Assembly (NCBI RefSeq): GCF_023091745.1
Contig: NC_068934.1
Coordinates: 17,190,434-17,254,433 of the forward strand
DNA from: Budorcas taxicolor
Taxonomy: Eukaryota > Chordata > Mammalia > Artiodactyla > Bovidae
DNA length: 64,000 nt
Direction of reading: 5' to 3'
The notes below the pieces were generated by a model. It was not told the origin of the DNA and ran no database searches. It saw only the letters and a program-made list of their open reading frames with translations. This document shows, piece by piece, positions 42,084 through 53,039 of the stretch. The position numbers were made by a program, and so were the translations under genes. The number at the start of each line of letters is the position of its first letter. The stretch's first letter is position 1.

Positions 42084-42695
42084 AGTTTTCTAACTGGTGA
42101 AAATACTATCAATAAATACCCTGGTCTAAGATGATATCTTGGTGCCTTTTTGTATCCACCCTATTCATAATACATGGAACGTGGGAGGTCCTGGAGAAAA
42201 TACTGTGTTGAAGCTGACTGTCTTTGTATTTGGATCAGGATTTTAAAAGTGTCACTTCTCAGATAGGATTTTTCCCTCTAAGCATTAACCAGTTTTATAA
42301 ATGCTTAAATTGTGATGTTGCGGAAATCCAGCCTTGAAGCCAAAATGTACTTAAATTTTCCCATGTGGAGTAAATACTATTTGACTGTAAAATCACTGAC
42401 TAAATAAAGAGGAAGCAGCTCTCATTTGGAGCCACTGCAGAAACCCAGTGCCCTTCCAGAGATCCGTCTCTGTGAGTGGCCAGCCACCCACCCAGGACAG
42501 TTTATTCAGTGCCAGATGAAACCAGAGAGAAATGTCAGCCTGCTCAGAAGCAAGACTCAGAAAGTTGCAAGTAGTAAGTTGGGAAAATAACCATAAGCCC
42601 TTGGGAAGAACGTTACTGTGAAATGCTTGATCTTTTGAAACTGAGGCATAAAGGCAGCTGAAAAAGCTGATACTTGGTCAACTTGGTTAAAGTTT
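42084..42695. other. No gene seen; unassigned sequence
   Basis: AT-moderate sequence, no recognised repeat, no exon-like frame. Confidence 0.35.
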
Positions 42696-42892
42696 AGGAG
42701 TCAGTATTCTGGAGTTCATATTCTGGCTGTGTTGCTCTGATGAGCTGTGTGGTCTTGGGCAGGTCACTAAACCTCTCTGAGCTTCCATGTTACCATCTCT
42801 GAAAATAGAGATTGTAATACTCATCCCACTGTGTGTCAAGTGGATTAAGTAAGATAAAGGTATGAAGACTCCAGAACATAGTAGGTACTACT
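42696..42892 (+). repeat. MIR SINE
   Basis: 'gagtcagtattctggagttcatattctggctgtgttgctctgatgagctgtgtggtcttgggcaggtcactaaacctctctgagc' then 'aaatagagattgtaatactcatccc' is a nearly complete forward MIR. Confidence 0.8.
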
Positions 42893-43871
42893 AATAATAA
42901 GCTACTCTACTTATATCAAAGTCATGCCAACAAACTCAGAGTCTGAGGGATTTACAATGCCCCTGAAGAGTCAGGTCCTCTGTTTGCATCAAAAACAAGT
43001 AGTGTTTAGACACTGTAGATATATATTACTTTGTCATTTTTTATTTGAAAAATAAACTGAAGCCGTCCCCATTGGCCTTATCATAGCTGATTACGGAGGA
43101 GATTATGGTCTTGATTCTGCCATTTTGCAGAACAAACACAAGTGTCAGTATGTAGAATTATGTCTTCCTTGGTGCTAAAATCCTGTGTGGGTGTTAACAA
43201 ACTCTTGACCCACACTAATCTCCAGGTGGAATTTCCCTTAGTGGGAATGTTGGGCTCAGTGTTTTACCAACTCTACTAGCCCGAGAGAAAATTATTTTAA
43301 AAGTCATTTTTTGTCATCTTCCATTAGACAGCAATTTCCTAAGCAAAATCAAATGTAGGACACTGTTGTATAAATGAAATAACAGGCTCATGGCAAGAGG
43401 TTAATAACTCCCATCGCCTGATTCTTAAAGGAAGAAAAATCACAGCGTCACTTCTACTCTTGACATTTTGTTCTGTGTCACCCCTTGAAGCAAGCAGAAT
43501 GTCTGTGCATTTTAAAGAGGCCTCCGTTTCACCCTCTGAAGTTCTTCAGAGCTGTGCCTCTAGAGGTTTTGGTTGAGGGTGAGCAGTGGGAAGTCTGAGA
43601 AACCTGGCAGCGAGGCGGAGCCAGGGACTCCAAGTCATGGGTGCCCCCCAACCCGTTTCCCCCCCACCAGCTTCCCTGGGGCTAGCAGGAGCAAACCGTC
43701 AGAAATGTGAGCGGTTTCTCAAGTTTCTCAACTGTGAGTTAAGAAATAGAAGCTTCAGTGCTTTTTCTAATGGTGGTGTAAAATTTTACAAAATAGTGTT
43801 GGAAGGCAAAATCACTTTAAAGAAGAAACTCTACAGACATTAGTACTCAAATCTGGTCTCCTCTGCCTTTT
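42893..43871. other. No gene seen; long repeat-free AT-rich stretch
   Basis: Nearly 1 kb without recognised repeats or exon-like frames, which is unusual in this repeat-dense window. It is a candidate for conserved non-coding DNA, to be judged by alignment only. Confidence 0.3.
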
Positions 43872-43895
43872 TTGTTTGTTTGTTTGTTTGTTTTT
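43872..43895 (+). repeat. (GTTT)n simple repeat
   Basis: About six GTTT units between 'gcctttttt' and 'ggagggag'. Confidence 0.9.
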
Positions 43896-44064
43896 GGAGG
43901 GAGGAGCTCTTCTTCATTTTTTCCTATTTTTTCACTTTCTCTGCTGTTCTCTCAGCATATATTTCTTCAGCAGGTTCAGTCTCTCTTTCTTATTCTCTGT
44001 TTATCTGTATCCTGTTTTTCTTCAGCTCTCTGGGCCCTCTCACCTGGCTTAGAATCCTAGAAGA

Positions 44065-45555
44065 TGTTAGCTAAGCATCACTATGAACAAAGATAGTGGA
44101 GGTGATGGAATTCCAGCTGAGTTATTTGAAGTCCTAAAAGATGATGCTGTGAAAGTGCTGCACTCAATATGCCAGCAAATCTGGAAAATTCAGCAGTGTC
44201 CACAGAACTGGAAAAGGTCAGTTTTCATTCCAGTCCCAAAGAAAGGCAATGCCAAACAATGTTCAAACTACTGTACAATTGCACTCATCTCATACGCTAG
44301 CAAAGAAATGCTCAAAATCTCCAAGCCAGGCTTCAATAGTACATGAATGGAGTACTTCCAGATGTTCAAGCTGGATTTTAAAAAGGCAGAGGGATCAGAG
44401 ATCAAGTTGCCAACATCCATTGGATCATAGAAAAAGCAAGAGAATTTCAGAAAAACGTCTACTTCTGCTTTATTGACTATGCCAAAGCCTTTGACTGTGG
44501 ATCACAACAAACTATGGAAAATTCTTAAAGCGGTGGAAATAACAGACCATCTTACTGGCCTCCTGAGAAATCTGTATGCAAGTCAGGAACAACAGTTAGA
44601 ACTGGACATGGAACAACGGACTGGTTCCAGATAGGGAAAAGAGTATGTCAGGGCTGTATATTGTCACCCTGCTTATTTAAATTACGCAGAGTACAACATG
44701 CAAAATGCCAGGCTGGATGAAGCACAAGCTGGAATCACGATTGCCAGGAGAAACATCAATAACCTGAAACATGCAGATGACCCCACCCTTATGGCAGAAA
44801 GCAAAGAGGAACTGAAGAGTCTTTTGATAGAAGTGAAAGAGGAGAGTGAAAAAGTTGGCTTGAAACTCAACATTCAGAAAACTAAGATCATGGCATCTGG
44901 TCCCATCACTTCATGGCAGATAGGTGGAGAAATAATGGAAACAGTGACAGACTTTATTTTCTTGGGCTCCAGAATCACTGCAGTTGGTAACTGCAGCCAT
45001 GAAATTAAAAGACACTTGCTCCTTGGAAGAAAAGCTATGACCAACCTAGACAGCATATTAAAAAGCAGAGACATTACTTTGCCAACAAATGTCCATATAG
45101 GCAAAGCTATGGTTTTTCCTATAGTCATGTATGAATGTGAGTGTTGAACCATAAAGAAAGCTGAGTGCCAAAGAATTGATGCTTTTGAACTGTGGTATTG
45201 GAGAAGACTCTTGAGAGTCCCTTGGACCGAAAGGAGATCAAACCAGTCAATCCTACAGGAAATCAGTCCTGAATATTCATTGGAGGAACTGATGCTGAAG
45301 CTGAAGCTCCAATACTTTGGTCCTGATGCAAAGAACTGACTCATTGGCCAAGACCCTGGTGCTGGGAAGGACTGAAGGTGAAAGGAGAAGGAAACAACAG
45401 AGGATGAGATAGTTGGATGGCATCACCGACTTGATGGACATGAGTTTGAGCAAGCTCTGAGAGTTGATGATGGACAGGGAAGCCTGGTGTGCTGCAGTCC
45501 ATAGGGTCGCAAAGAGTCAAACATGACTGAGTGACTGAACTGAACTGAACTGAAG
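44065..45555 (+). mobile_element. BovB LINE, 3' 1.5 kb including RT region
   Basis: Starts within the RT domain at 'aagcatcactatgaacaaagatagtgg' and reaches the BovB 3' end 'gggtcgcaaagagtcaaacatgactgagtgactgaactgaactgaactga', whose ACTGA-repeat tail is typical of BovB. This is the longest BovB in the window, less than half of a full element. The 5' untranslated region and endonuclease are missing. Confidence 0.93.
44083..45147 (+). pseudogene. BovB reverse transcriptase fragment, frameshifted
   Basis: Pieces of the RTE-type reverse transcriptase are recognisable in shifting frames: DSGGDGIPAELFEVLKDDAV at the start, NWKRSVFIPVPKKGNAKQ, then FIDYAKAFDC-like codons near 44475, then a 149-codon open part from 44698 with NNLKHADDPTLMAES. 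The active-site box normally reads YADD and here is HADD, the tyrosine lost to a CAT codon. Breaks occur near 44345 and 44490-44510, and an early stop (TGA at 45145) truncates the C-terminus. Inactive. Confidence 0.88.
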
Positions 45556-45784
45556 AGATACAAGCCATGTCTTTCAGACATTGTTTAAAAATGCAACTCA
45601 TAGTAATAAATACTTCTTGGATCCTGCTCAGTATATCCATATATGTCATGACAACACTTGCTTTTCAGTGTGGTGAACTCTGACATGTTTGTTTGTGTTT
45701 TTTTTTTTTTCTGTACCATTTCATTCTTTTGGGGGAAAATGCTGTTTCCAAAGTGCTAAATTCATTTCTTGACTTGTGTCATCT

Positions 45785-45912
45785 GGGAACATGATAAATG
45801 GCAGGTTCTGATTCTGTAGGACAGGGCGAGGCCCACAGTCCTGCATTTCTAATGAGCTCCCAAGTGGCACTGATGCTGCCTGTCTACAGACCACAGCCAC
45901 ACCTGAAACAGC
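45785..45912 (+). mobile_element. MER5A hAT DNA transposon
   Basis: 'gcaggttctgattctgtaggacagggcgaggcccacagtcctgcatttctaatgagctcccaagtggcactgatgctgcctgtctacagacc' is a good MER5A match, right two thirds. Confidence 0.78.
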
Positions 45913-45965
45913 CTGGTTCTCCAAGGTGAGAGCTGTTCAGCACCATGGACAGGAGACCCTCCCAA

Positions 45966-46179
45966 GTGAAGTGACGTGAACTCGCTCAGGCGTGTCCGAC
46001 TCTTTGCCACCCCACGGACTGTAGCCTACCAGGCTCCTCCATCCATGGAATTGTCCAGGCAAGAGTACTGGAGTGGGCTGCCATTTCCTTCTCCAGGGTA
46101 TCTTCCTGACCCAGGGATCGAAGCCGGATTTCCCAAATTGCAGGCAGACACTTTACCATCTGAACCACTGGGGAAGCGC
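45966..46179 (-). mobile_element. Bov-tA SINE
   Basis: 'gaactcgctcaggcgtgtccgactctttgccaccccacggactgtagcc' through 'gatcgaagccggatttcccaaattgcaggcagacactttaccatctgaaccactggggaagc' is complement Bov-tA. Confidence 0.92.
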
Positions 46180-46734
46180 ATCGAACACCATCAAACCAAC
46201 AAACCATCAAACCTTTGAGTCACCCTAAGTGTTTGGCCTTCTGTCAGGCTTGTGATGCTGTTGATGGAGAAGCAAAGGGATGTCCCAGAGGCTATCTGAC
46301 CAGAGAGAGGTGCCCACTCCTCTCTCTCCCCTCTCTCTGATGAAACTCTTGAACCAAGGTCCTTGTGAAGCACTGGGACACAGAGCGCAGGGCGGGGGTC
46401 CCCAAGAAGCCCTGCTCATGGGAAATAGTCACTTTTCCTCCTGCTGCCCTGGTTTGCTCCAGGCCCTGCCTGGTGACTTGCTGCAGCTCTGACTTTTTTA
46501 AGATCGTGCAGAAAAGTCTTAAAACACCCTTCTCTCAGGTCCTCCTTCTGTTGAAGCCCTACTCCCATGCTGTTACTGAGCTTAAATGATGAGGGATTAT
46601 CTTTGCCTTCGTCTGTGTTTCTATCACTCTGTATATAACTCTTTTGGAGCCCTAAGTGTATATTATTAAACCGTCTATGTGCGCATATCTTCCCCGACAA
46701 GGCTAGTCTTTCTTGGCCCTGGCTACACTGAGAG

Positions 46735-46905
46735 GATGCTGGGGAGCATCTACAAAATACTGATGCCCAGACCTCATCCCAGACCAGTTAAATCAAGATC
46801 TCTGAGTATAGAGCCTGCTCAATAATATGTATTTCCTTTTTTTTTTTTTCCCCCCAAGTTTTCTAAGTGACTGTGATGAGCCGGGGCTGAGAATCACTGC
46901 GCTAG
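46735..46905 (+). mobile_element. MER5A hAT DNA transposon with T/C insertion
   Basis: 'ggggagcatctacaaaatactgatgcccagacctcatcccagaccagttaaatcaagatctctg' is the left part and 'gactgtgatgagccggggctgagaatcactg' the right end of MER5A. A T13-C6 run (46837-46855) separates them. Confidence 0.75.
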
Positions 46906-47070
46906 TCTGTGAGCTCCATCAGAGTAAGAATCAAGTCTCAATCACTTCTTCCCCTCTCCCTCTGCTACCCTCGCCCTCCTTCTCTGCCTCCTTCTTCTCT
47001 CTTCCAGCACCAAGCATAGTGCTCCAGGCTCCTGTTACATGTCCAGACAATCAGTGGCTGCCCAAATTTT
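46906..47070 (+). mobile_element. L2 LINE 3'-end relic
   Basis: 'agtctgtgagctccatcagagtaagaatcaagtctc' and 'ccagcaccaagcatagtgctccaggctcc' follow the L2 3' end, with a CT-rich insertion between. Confidence 0.5.
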
Positions 47071-47074
47071 CCTT

Positions 47075-47260
47075 AGCACCTACTGTATGCCAGGAACTAA
47101 AGGCTTGTGTTTTTCCCAGAGTTACCTCACTGGTATTGCAGCCCTATAGAGTAGACTTTATTTATCCTAGGTGGCACAGAAAAGAACTGAGGCTTAGAAA
47201 GTTTAAATCACTTAGTCAGGGTCACAGAGCAAGTGGCAGAGCTTGACCCAGGGATGTGCT
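47075..47260 (-). repeat. MIR SINE
   Basis: 'ccttagcacctactgtatgccaggaactaaagg', 'ctttatttatcctaggtggcacagaaaagaactgaggcttagaaagtttaaatcacttagtcagggtcacagagcaagtggcagagc' is a nearly complete reverse MIR. Confidence 0.78.
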
Positions 47261-47439
47261 GGGGTGGCTTGGGACTGGCACCACCATGATTCTCAGGCTT
47301 GGGTCCCAGCATCTTTGGTCAAGGACCCAAAGCTACAGTCACATGATTATTCCTCCCCATGCATCTGCTTTTCTAGCATTTTAGGGGAAATATTGAATTA
47401 TTTTTAATATTAAGATACTATTAATTTTTAAAATGATGG

Positions 47440-47700
47440 GACACCTTATTATGTGCCTCCAGGCTGCCTGGTGTGGTGCTTTATTTCTGTCACCTCTGTA
47501 TCCACCTGAGCTTCATGCTGATATTATGAGGCAAGCATTATTATTCCCACTTTGCAGATGAGAACACCAAGGCTGAGGGAGGCTAAGTGGCTCTTGCTAG
47601 GTCACTCAGCATGAAGTGACGAGAAGATTCAAACCCAGGCTTTCCTGACAGTACAGCTAGTCATCCTTTAACCCCTCTGCCCATTCTGCATTTGCAAACC
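47440..47700 (-). repeat. MIR SINE
   Basis: 'ttattatgtgcctccaggctgcctggtgtggtgctttatttctg', 'gaggcaagcattattattcccactttgcagatgagaacaccaaggctgagggaggctaagtggctcttgctaggtcactcagc' and 'gattcaaacccaggc' give a full reverse MIR, with the box B complement 'gattcaaaccc'. Confidence 0.8.
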
Positions 47701-49249
47701 ACTCTCAGCATGATTATCTCATTAGAGTCCCAGAGCCCCACAGGAAGATGGGCAACTTGATTGGAAGAAGCGCTCAGGTTACAAAATGGAGAATGAATGA
47801 CCTCAGGGATTGGCCACCTGGAGGGGAGAGCATAAATGGGGTTTCCCCCACCCCCAGACCAGGAGGGCTATGCTTTCAAAGGGGAAGCAATGCAGCCTTG
47901 ACCCCCTTCCCCAGCGTGCCCAGAAACTCGGGTATCCCTCCCCAAACAGTGGGAGAGGCAAGTCCACAGCAGGGCCATCACTCTGCCTGCTTGCAAGGGA
48001 GACAGAGCAGCCTCTGTTGCTGCCGCTGGAGCGCCGCGATGATAGATGGAGGGCCGTTTGTCGAGCCTGAAGCCATCATTCATGGAGGACAATGGCCCAC
48101 TGGGACCCAACACATTTGGAGAAGACCATGGAAGCAGACAGAAGCGGGATTATGTGAAACAAAGCCCAAGGAAATTTGTTAGGAGTCTGATTTCCAGAGC
48201 CTTGAAATCGGCAGCAATGGAGCTCTTTCTGTATAAGAGTTATTAGCACAAATGTATTTAGAGCTGAGGCAAGTTTGATGGCTTCCTGGTGTCCATTACC
48301 AGCAAACATTGGAGACGATTGTGTAGGATTTAGTAGAGGATTATTCGTTTGGAAAGCATTACGTGGGATGTAATTCGGTAGGGAGGGAGGGCCCAGTGCA
48401 TGTAATTTACTGTTCTTTGTGGTGAAGAACTGGGATGGGGAGACCTGGGCCAGCAGTTGCAGAGTCATCAACTTGGGTTTTCTTTTTCTGTCTGGAGCCC
48501 TAGCTCCTTTGCACAAGGTCTGGGGATAAACAAGCCAAAGGATTATTTTCACTAGAGTTTGGAATCATATTCTGAAACACTAGAAAAACCCCTCATTTTG
48601 TAATCTGTGGAAAAGTCAACATTGCTTGTATGGATAGCAGCTTAAGGTTGTAAAAACAACCGAAGTCAGAAAAGTATGATGTAGGGTCTACTTCCATTGC
48701 CTTCCAGTTTGGAGTGGGGGGACCATCACTAGTCACACAAATATATCATTTCTAACAGTGGCTAAGGATGGGGGCTTCTGGAAGACAAATCGAGTGTGTG
48801 GAAGCCTGAATGAATGTAGAAATAGGTGGGCAGCTAGTCCCGGTGGTAACAAAGCACACAGACTCTCAGTCTAGCTGTGCCGCTAAGAATGAATTTGCCC
48901 TCTCCCACTATGTGTGTGTGGGGGTGGGGAGGGGTGAGGGGAGGTTGGTGCATCTCATTAGCAAGAGAACAGCCCACTTCAGAATGTGCTTGGGGCAGGC
49001 TTGGCAGGGATAGTCTCCACTCTGCCAGGTGTTCACCCCATCTTGTGTCTGACCATGACTGGTGGTGGCTTTCCAACTGGGGGCATTGGAAGCACTTGCT
49101 AATTGAGCCCTTGCTGCCTGCCTGATTCTCTGCTAGGCACTAGGAATCTGAAGATGAATGAATTTAAAGGGAGGATCTGCATTGGCCTGCCTTAGAGGAG
49201 CTCTCTTTCTTAAGAGAGTATATAGAGACCTCAGGGCTTTGCAGCTAGG
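47701..49249. other. No gene supported; candidate conserved non-coding stretch 48140-48400
   Basis: 1.5 kb with almost no recognisable repeats. 48140-48400 is AT-rich and complex, with GTTATTAGCACAAATG and 'tgtaggatttagtagaggattattcg'. Frames of 144 and 158 codons on opposite strands overlap without domains. 48905-48930 is a short TG/G-rich run. Confidence 0.35.
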
Positions 49250-49735
49250 AAAATAGTCACTAGGTAGAAAGTACAAATGACGCTACTTCTCCAGGCATAG
49301 TGGGATACTGGGGAGGGAGAGGCAGCAGGAATTTAAATTGCAGGGAGATGCTTCTCACAGGGGGTGGGGAGAGAAGGAAGGGTTTTGATTCTTCCAGAAG
49401 AGGAACTGCATAAGCAAAGGTGTGGCAGTGGGAAAGGGCAGAAGCCATGTAGAGAAGGGTGAGTGCATTGGGGTGGTGGTCCCCAAGTGCATTCTGGGAG
49501 GGAATGTTGGCTGGTTTGACAACAGAGTACCCAGGAGGCAAAGTGTCCCCCAAGTGCATGCTGGGAGGGAATGTTGGCAGGTTTGATAACAGAGTACCCA
49601 GGAGGCAAAGTGGCCCCCAAGTGCATGCTGGGAGGGAATGTTGGCGGGTTTGACAACAGAGAACCCAGGAGGCCAAGCGCAAGTGTTGGGTGCTTCAAGC
49701 CAGAGAGTGGCAGGTGAATTTGCTTTCATTCTGAA
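49250..49735 (-). mobile_element. L2-type relic carrying a tandem array
   Basis: 'gattcttccagaagaggaactgcataagcaaaggtgtggcagtggg' resembles the complement L2 block 'agagcattccaggcagagggaacagcaagtgcaaagg'. After the tandem array, 'gtgcttcaagccagagagtggcagg' fits the following L2 part. Confidence 0.45.
49481..49680 (+). repeat. 67-bp tandem repeat, three copies
   Basis: Copies at 49481-49547, 49548-49614 and 49615-49680. Each starts CCCCAAGTGCAT and includes CTGGGAGGGAATGTTGG and 'ACAGAGTACCCAGGAGGC'. Copies differ at only a handful of bases (for example ATTCTG or ATGCTG, TGGCTGG or TGGCAGG or TGGCGGG). A recent local triplication. Long frames on both strands here come only from the repeat. 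Confidence 0.95.
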
Positions 49736-49945
49736 GATTTTTTATGGGCTCATAAAAAACTATATATTGTGGCCTTGTAAAATATTAGCCCAAATGACAA
49801 AGTAGGAGCAACAAGGTCCAATAGAGGTGAAGCCTGTGAAAATAAATAGCACATCTGCTGTCCTGATTCACCTCTGTGTGTCAGCTGCCCCCAGCGCTCA
49901 GCACCAGCAGCTCTGAAATGAAAGTGATGGGGAATGGGAGACCAG
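49736..49945. other. No gene seen; AT-rich unassigned sequence
   Basis: No recognised repeat or frame. Confidence 0.3.
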
Positions 49946-50055
49946 CCTGCCACGTGTCAGGCACCATGCTGGCCACTTGCCCAGCATCCTGCACTTAATC
50001 AGCATCACCAAAGCCCTGTGAGGTCTAAGCATAGAAATGGACTCGGAGAGCTTAG
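49946..50055 (-). repeat. MIR SINE relic
   Basis: 'gtgtcaggcaccatgctggccacttgcccagcatcctgcacttaatcagcatcaccaaagccctgtgagg' fits reverse MIR. Confidence 0.5.
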
Positions 50056-50855
50056 TTCAGTTTGGGATTTCAGTCTCTTACTCAAGCTTCTGCCTCAGCA
50101 TTTATGCCATAAGGAAACTCAACCTACTGGGCACTATTGGATGCAGGATCTTGTCCACTTAGAAGCTAGAAACGCCCAGTGGAAATGCCCACTGAGCAGT
50201 CAGAATGGTTTCCATGACATTTACAAATCCCCTTTCTTGCCCATACTTCTGCTACTGGTGCAATTACTAATAGGTTGCTGAAGGAATGTGTGAACCTGAG
50301 GACTTCTGTCTCTGAGGAGGTACTCTAAACCAAAGCTTTCTGGAGGTAATCCACAAACATAAACAATACTTTAAAAATAAAATCTAAAGAAAGCTGAACA
50401 GAACCCTCTCCCTCTTGTCCACTTCATGGCTGTAGTTATTGCCTGAGGGCAGTAAGGGGATTGGGCCTCTTCTGCCTTAGGCATTTTATTTTTTCCCCTT
50501 TCCCTGCTAAGAGCACTATAAAGACCCCACATCGACTTCACCCCTCCTACGACCCCCAGACCTGTGGCAGTGGCAGGTCTGAAATATCAGGGCTAGGGAG
50601 TAGGGGTGGGGAAATTATTTATTCAAATATCCAGTCCCTGCGTGGGATAAGCCGTGGTTAGAACAGGCAGAGTGAGGACCCCACTCTTCATTATAGTGAC
50701 GACTGTGATAGAATGGGAAGAACTCTGGAGTGGAGTGGAGTGGATTGCCTTCGGTCTTACCCTCTGCCTTTCTGTCATGGGTGGACCTTGGCTTTTCTCA
50801 ATCCACACCTGCAAGATAGGTATATCACCTACTTCTAAAGCTCCTGAGAATTAGG
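50056..50855. other. No gene seen; unassigned sequence
   Basis: About 800 bp without recognised repeats apart from a short (GGAGT)n stretch near 50726-50743. No exon argued. Confidence 0.35.
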
Positions 50856-50856
50856 T

Positions 50857-51165
50857 GACTTCCCTGATGGCTCAGACGGTAAAGCATCTGCCTACAGTGT
50901 AGGAGACCTGGGTTGGATCCCTGGGTCAGGAAGATCCCCTGGAGAAGGAAATAGCAACCCACTCCAGTACTCTTGAGCTTCCCTGGTGGCTCAGAGGTTA
51001 AAGCATCTGCCTGCAATGTGGGAGACCTGGGTTTGATCCTTGGGTCAGGAAGACTCTCTGGAGAAGGAAATGGCAACCCACTCCAGTACTCTTGCCTGGA
51101 AAATTGCACGGACGGAGGAGCCTGGTAGGCTACAGTCCATGGGGTCACAAGAGTCAGACACAACT
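50857..51165 (+). mobile_element. Head-to-tail Bov-tA units (one partial, one complete)
   Basis: Unit 1 (50857-50975) starts ACTTCCCTGATGGCTCAG and stops after 'acccactccagtactcttg'. Unit 2 (50976-51165) starts AGCTTCCCTGGTGGCTCAG and continues to 'catggggtcacaagagtcagacacaac'. The joint falls at the same place as in the pair at 60518-60838, so this is an inherited compound SINE form. Confidence 0.92.
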
Positions 51166-51166
51166 T

Positions 51167-51197
51167 CACTTTCTTTCTTTCTTTATTTTCTTTCTTT
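51167..51197 (+). repeat. (TTTC)n tail of the Bov-tA
   Basis: TTTC units with one ATTTT interruption directly after the SINE 3' end. Confidence 0.9.
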
Positions 51198-51484
51198 GAT
51201 GTGGGAAAGCATCATCCTTGAGCCTGGCACCTGTTGGATCCTCAGTAACTAATTTGTTTGCATCTCTTTGGTTCACAAGAGTGACCATCAAAGTCACGAT
51301 GTCCTTTTCCTTACATGCGTTTTGGGCTGGTCTTTGATGTTATAGACCAAAATCTGCATACTATCTTGAGCTCAGGATCCCTCGGCATGTTAACTTGATA
51401 TCAAGGTGGTGTCTGGTGAGCTCTCCCACAACTGTCTTTATATGCAACCTCCTTCTCCCTCTGTAAGAGGGTCTGACACTGTCC

Positions 51485-51795
51485 TGTGCTTCACTCGGCA
51501 GAGGTTTGGAAAACATCTCCTGTGTACCCAGCCCTGTGCTGGGTCCTCAGTAGACAGAGCTGGATAAGGCAGGGTCCTGCCCTCTGGAGTTCTCAGCTGG
51601 CTGGAGGGGCAGGCACATACACCGGCAGTGGCAGTCCTGTGTGCGTGCGCTGTGGTTGATGGAGGCACGGAGGAAGAGTCAGGGCAGGGCAGACTCAAGC
51701 TGCTCCTGAAGGTCAAGTGGGAGATGGCCAGATGAAGGAGGGAACAGCAGGGAGAGCTGCATTGGGCTGGAGAGAATACGACACACTCAGGAAAC
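51485..51795 (-). mobile_element. L2-type relic
   Basis: 'ctgtgtacccagccctgtgctgggtcctcagtagacagagctggataaggcagggtcctgccctctggagttctcagctgg' and 'ggaagagtcagggcagggcag' follow the complement L2 3' end. Confidence 0.55.
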
Positions 51796-51839
51796 TGTGC
51801 GTGGCTTGTTGGAGTCTTCAGATGAGGGAACGGTTGCCA

Positions 51840-51960
51840 TGAGGAATCACAAGTATTCACCCAAGGAATGCGACCCTTGGCGAGTCTTTTCCCATTTCTG
51901 AGCCTGTTTCCCCGTCCTCTGAACAAAAGGTCCCTTCCAGCCCAAATGATCCACAGTTCT
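51840..51960 (+). repeat. MIR SINE relic
   Basis: 'gacccttggcgagtcttttcccatttctgagcctgtttccccgtcctctgaacaaaagg' is a forward MIR core. Confidence 0.55.
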
Positions 51961-52765
51961 CAGCGTCGGTGGCTCACAGCCTGCCAATCAGCATGAAGCA
52001 GACTTGGATCTCTGTTTATCTTATCTTCCTATTTATATTTGGAAGCCTGTTTCTTCATCTGTAAGAACCTCCTGCATTACCCACCCTGGAAGCGTCTCTG
52101 TTTACCTTGATGTGCTGTGAGCACGATCCAGGGTTATTAATAAAACAGAGCAGTCTCAGAGCAGCGAGGGGCAGGGAGTACAGTTTTAAGGCCAGCTGTC
52201 TTTGCTGGGGAGGCCTCAGTTGCCATGGTGAGAAAGGTCACCCTGCACAGGCACCCCCTGACCTCCCCAGCTGGGTTGGAGTGAGGACCCTCTAGCTTAT
52301 ATGGAACGCACTGACTTGTTTGGTCTTCTCTTCCAGCCTGTGGAACTCCTGTACCTGTGCACCCCAGAGGTTGCAAACTGACAGCTCGTAGACATGTTTT
52401 GGGGCCCTCATCCTGTTTTAATTATCAAGATGCTTACTATAAAAACCAGGACATTTTGCCAAAAATATAGATTTCCTCCATCTCTTAGAAGATTAGTTTT
52501 GGCAGCACTAGGCCCACCTTTCAGGGTGGCATCCTCCACTGTCACCGAATGGTGGCTGCGCCTTTCAGATGGGCATGCGTTCTTGACTTTGCCACAGTCC
52601 CCACTCCTCCGTGTTGTCTTACCTCTGTAGGCATTTGGGTTTGCCGCTCTGGACCTGCCCACGCACTGAGACCCAAAGTTCTTATCCTTGGATTTCCTAT
52701 GAGACAGTGTATAGTAATTACTCCTGTGTCACGTAAGCAGAGCCCTGTCCAGGCAACAGGGCCCT
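51961..52765. other. No gene supported; unassigned sequence
   Basis: No recognised repeat. Frames up to 84 codons overlap on both strands without domains. Confidence 0.35.
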
Positions 52766-52885
52766 TCCCTGTTCATTCTCTCATTCTGTCCTCCACAACA
52801 GCCTGCAGAGGTCGGTATGATTGGTCTCAGTTTACTGATGAGGAAACCGAGGCGTAGGGAACTGTAGGGATGTTTGGAAGATCAC
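52766..52885 (-). repeat. MIR SINE relic
   Basis: 'ttctctcattctgtcctccacaacagcctgcagaggtcgg' then 'tctcagtttactgatgaggaaaccgaggcg' is reverse MIR. Confidence 0.6.
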
Positions 52886-53039
52886 ACACGTGGAGATGGC
52901 TCTACGAAATGGGCCGAGCTTGGCTGAGGGGCAGCAGGAGATCCATACTGTGCAGTCAGCTGTTAGTTCCAACTTGCTGGCTAGCTCTGTTCAGCCCCCA
53001 GCCCCTCAGGGGGCTCTAGTTTCTTCCTCTGTAAAGTCA

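Noticed and set aside
44874..45344. 156-codon minus-strand frame
   Set aside because: Antisense of the BovB reverse-transcriptase region.
49481..49680. CRISPR-like array
   Set aside because: The three copies are directly adjacent without unique spacers, and the host is a mammal.
49260..49729. Repetitive protein-like frames with recurring PANIPSQ/TFPPSMHLG units
   Set aside because: They are translations of the 67-bp tandem repeat in three frames. A repeat length that is not a multiple of three shifts the frame at each copy, which produces the apparent protein repeats.
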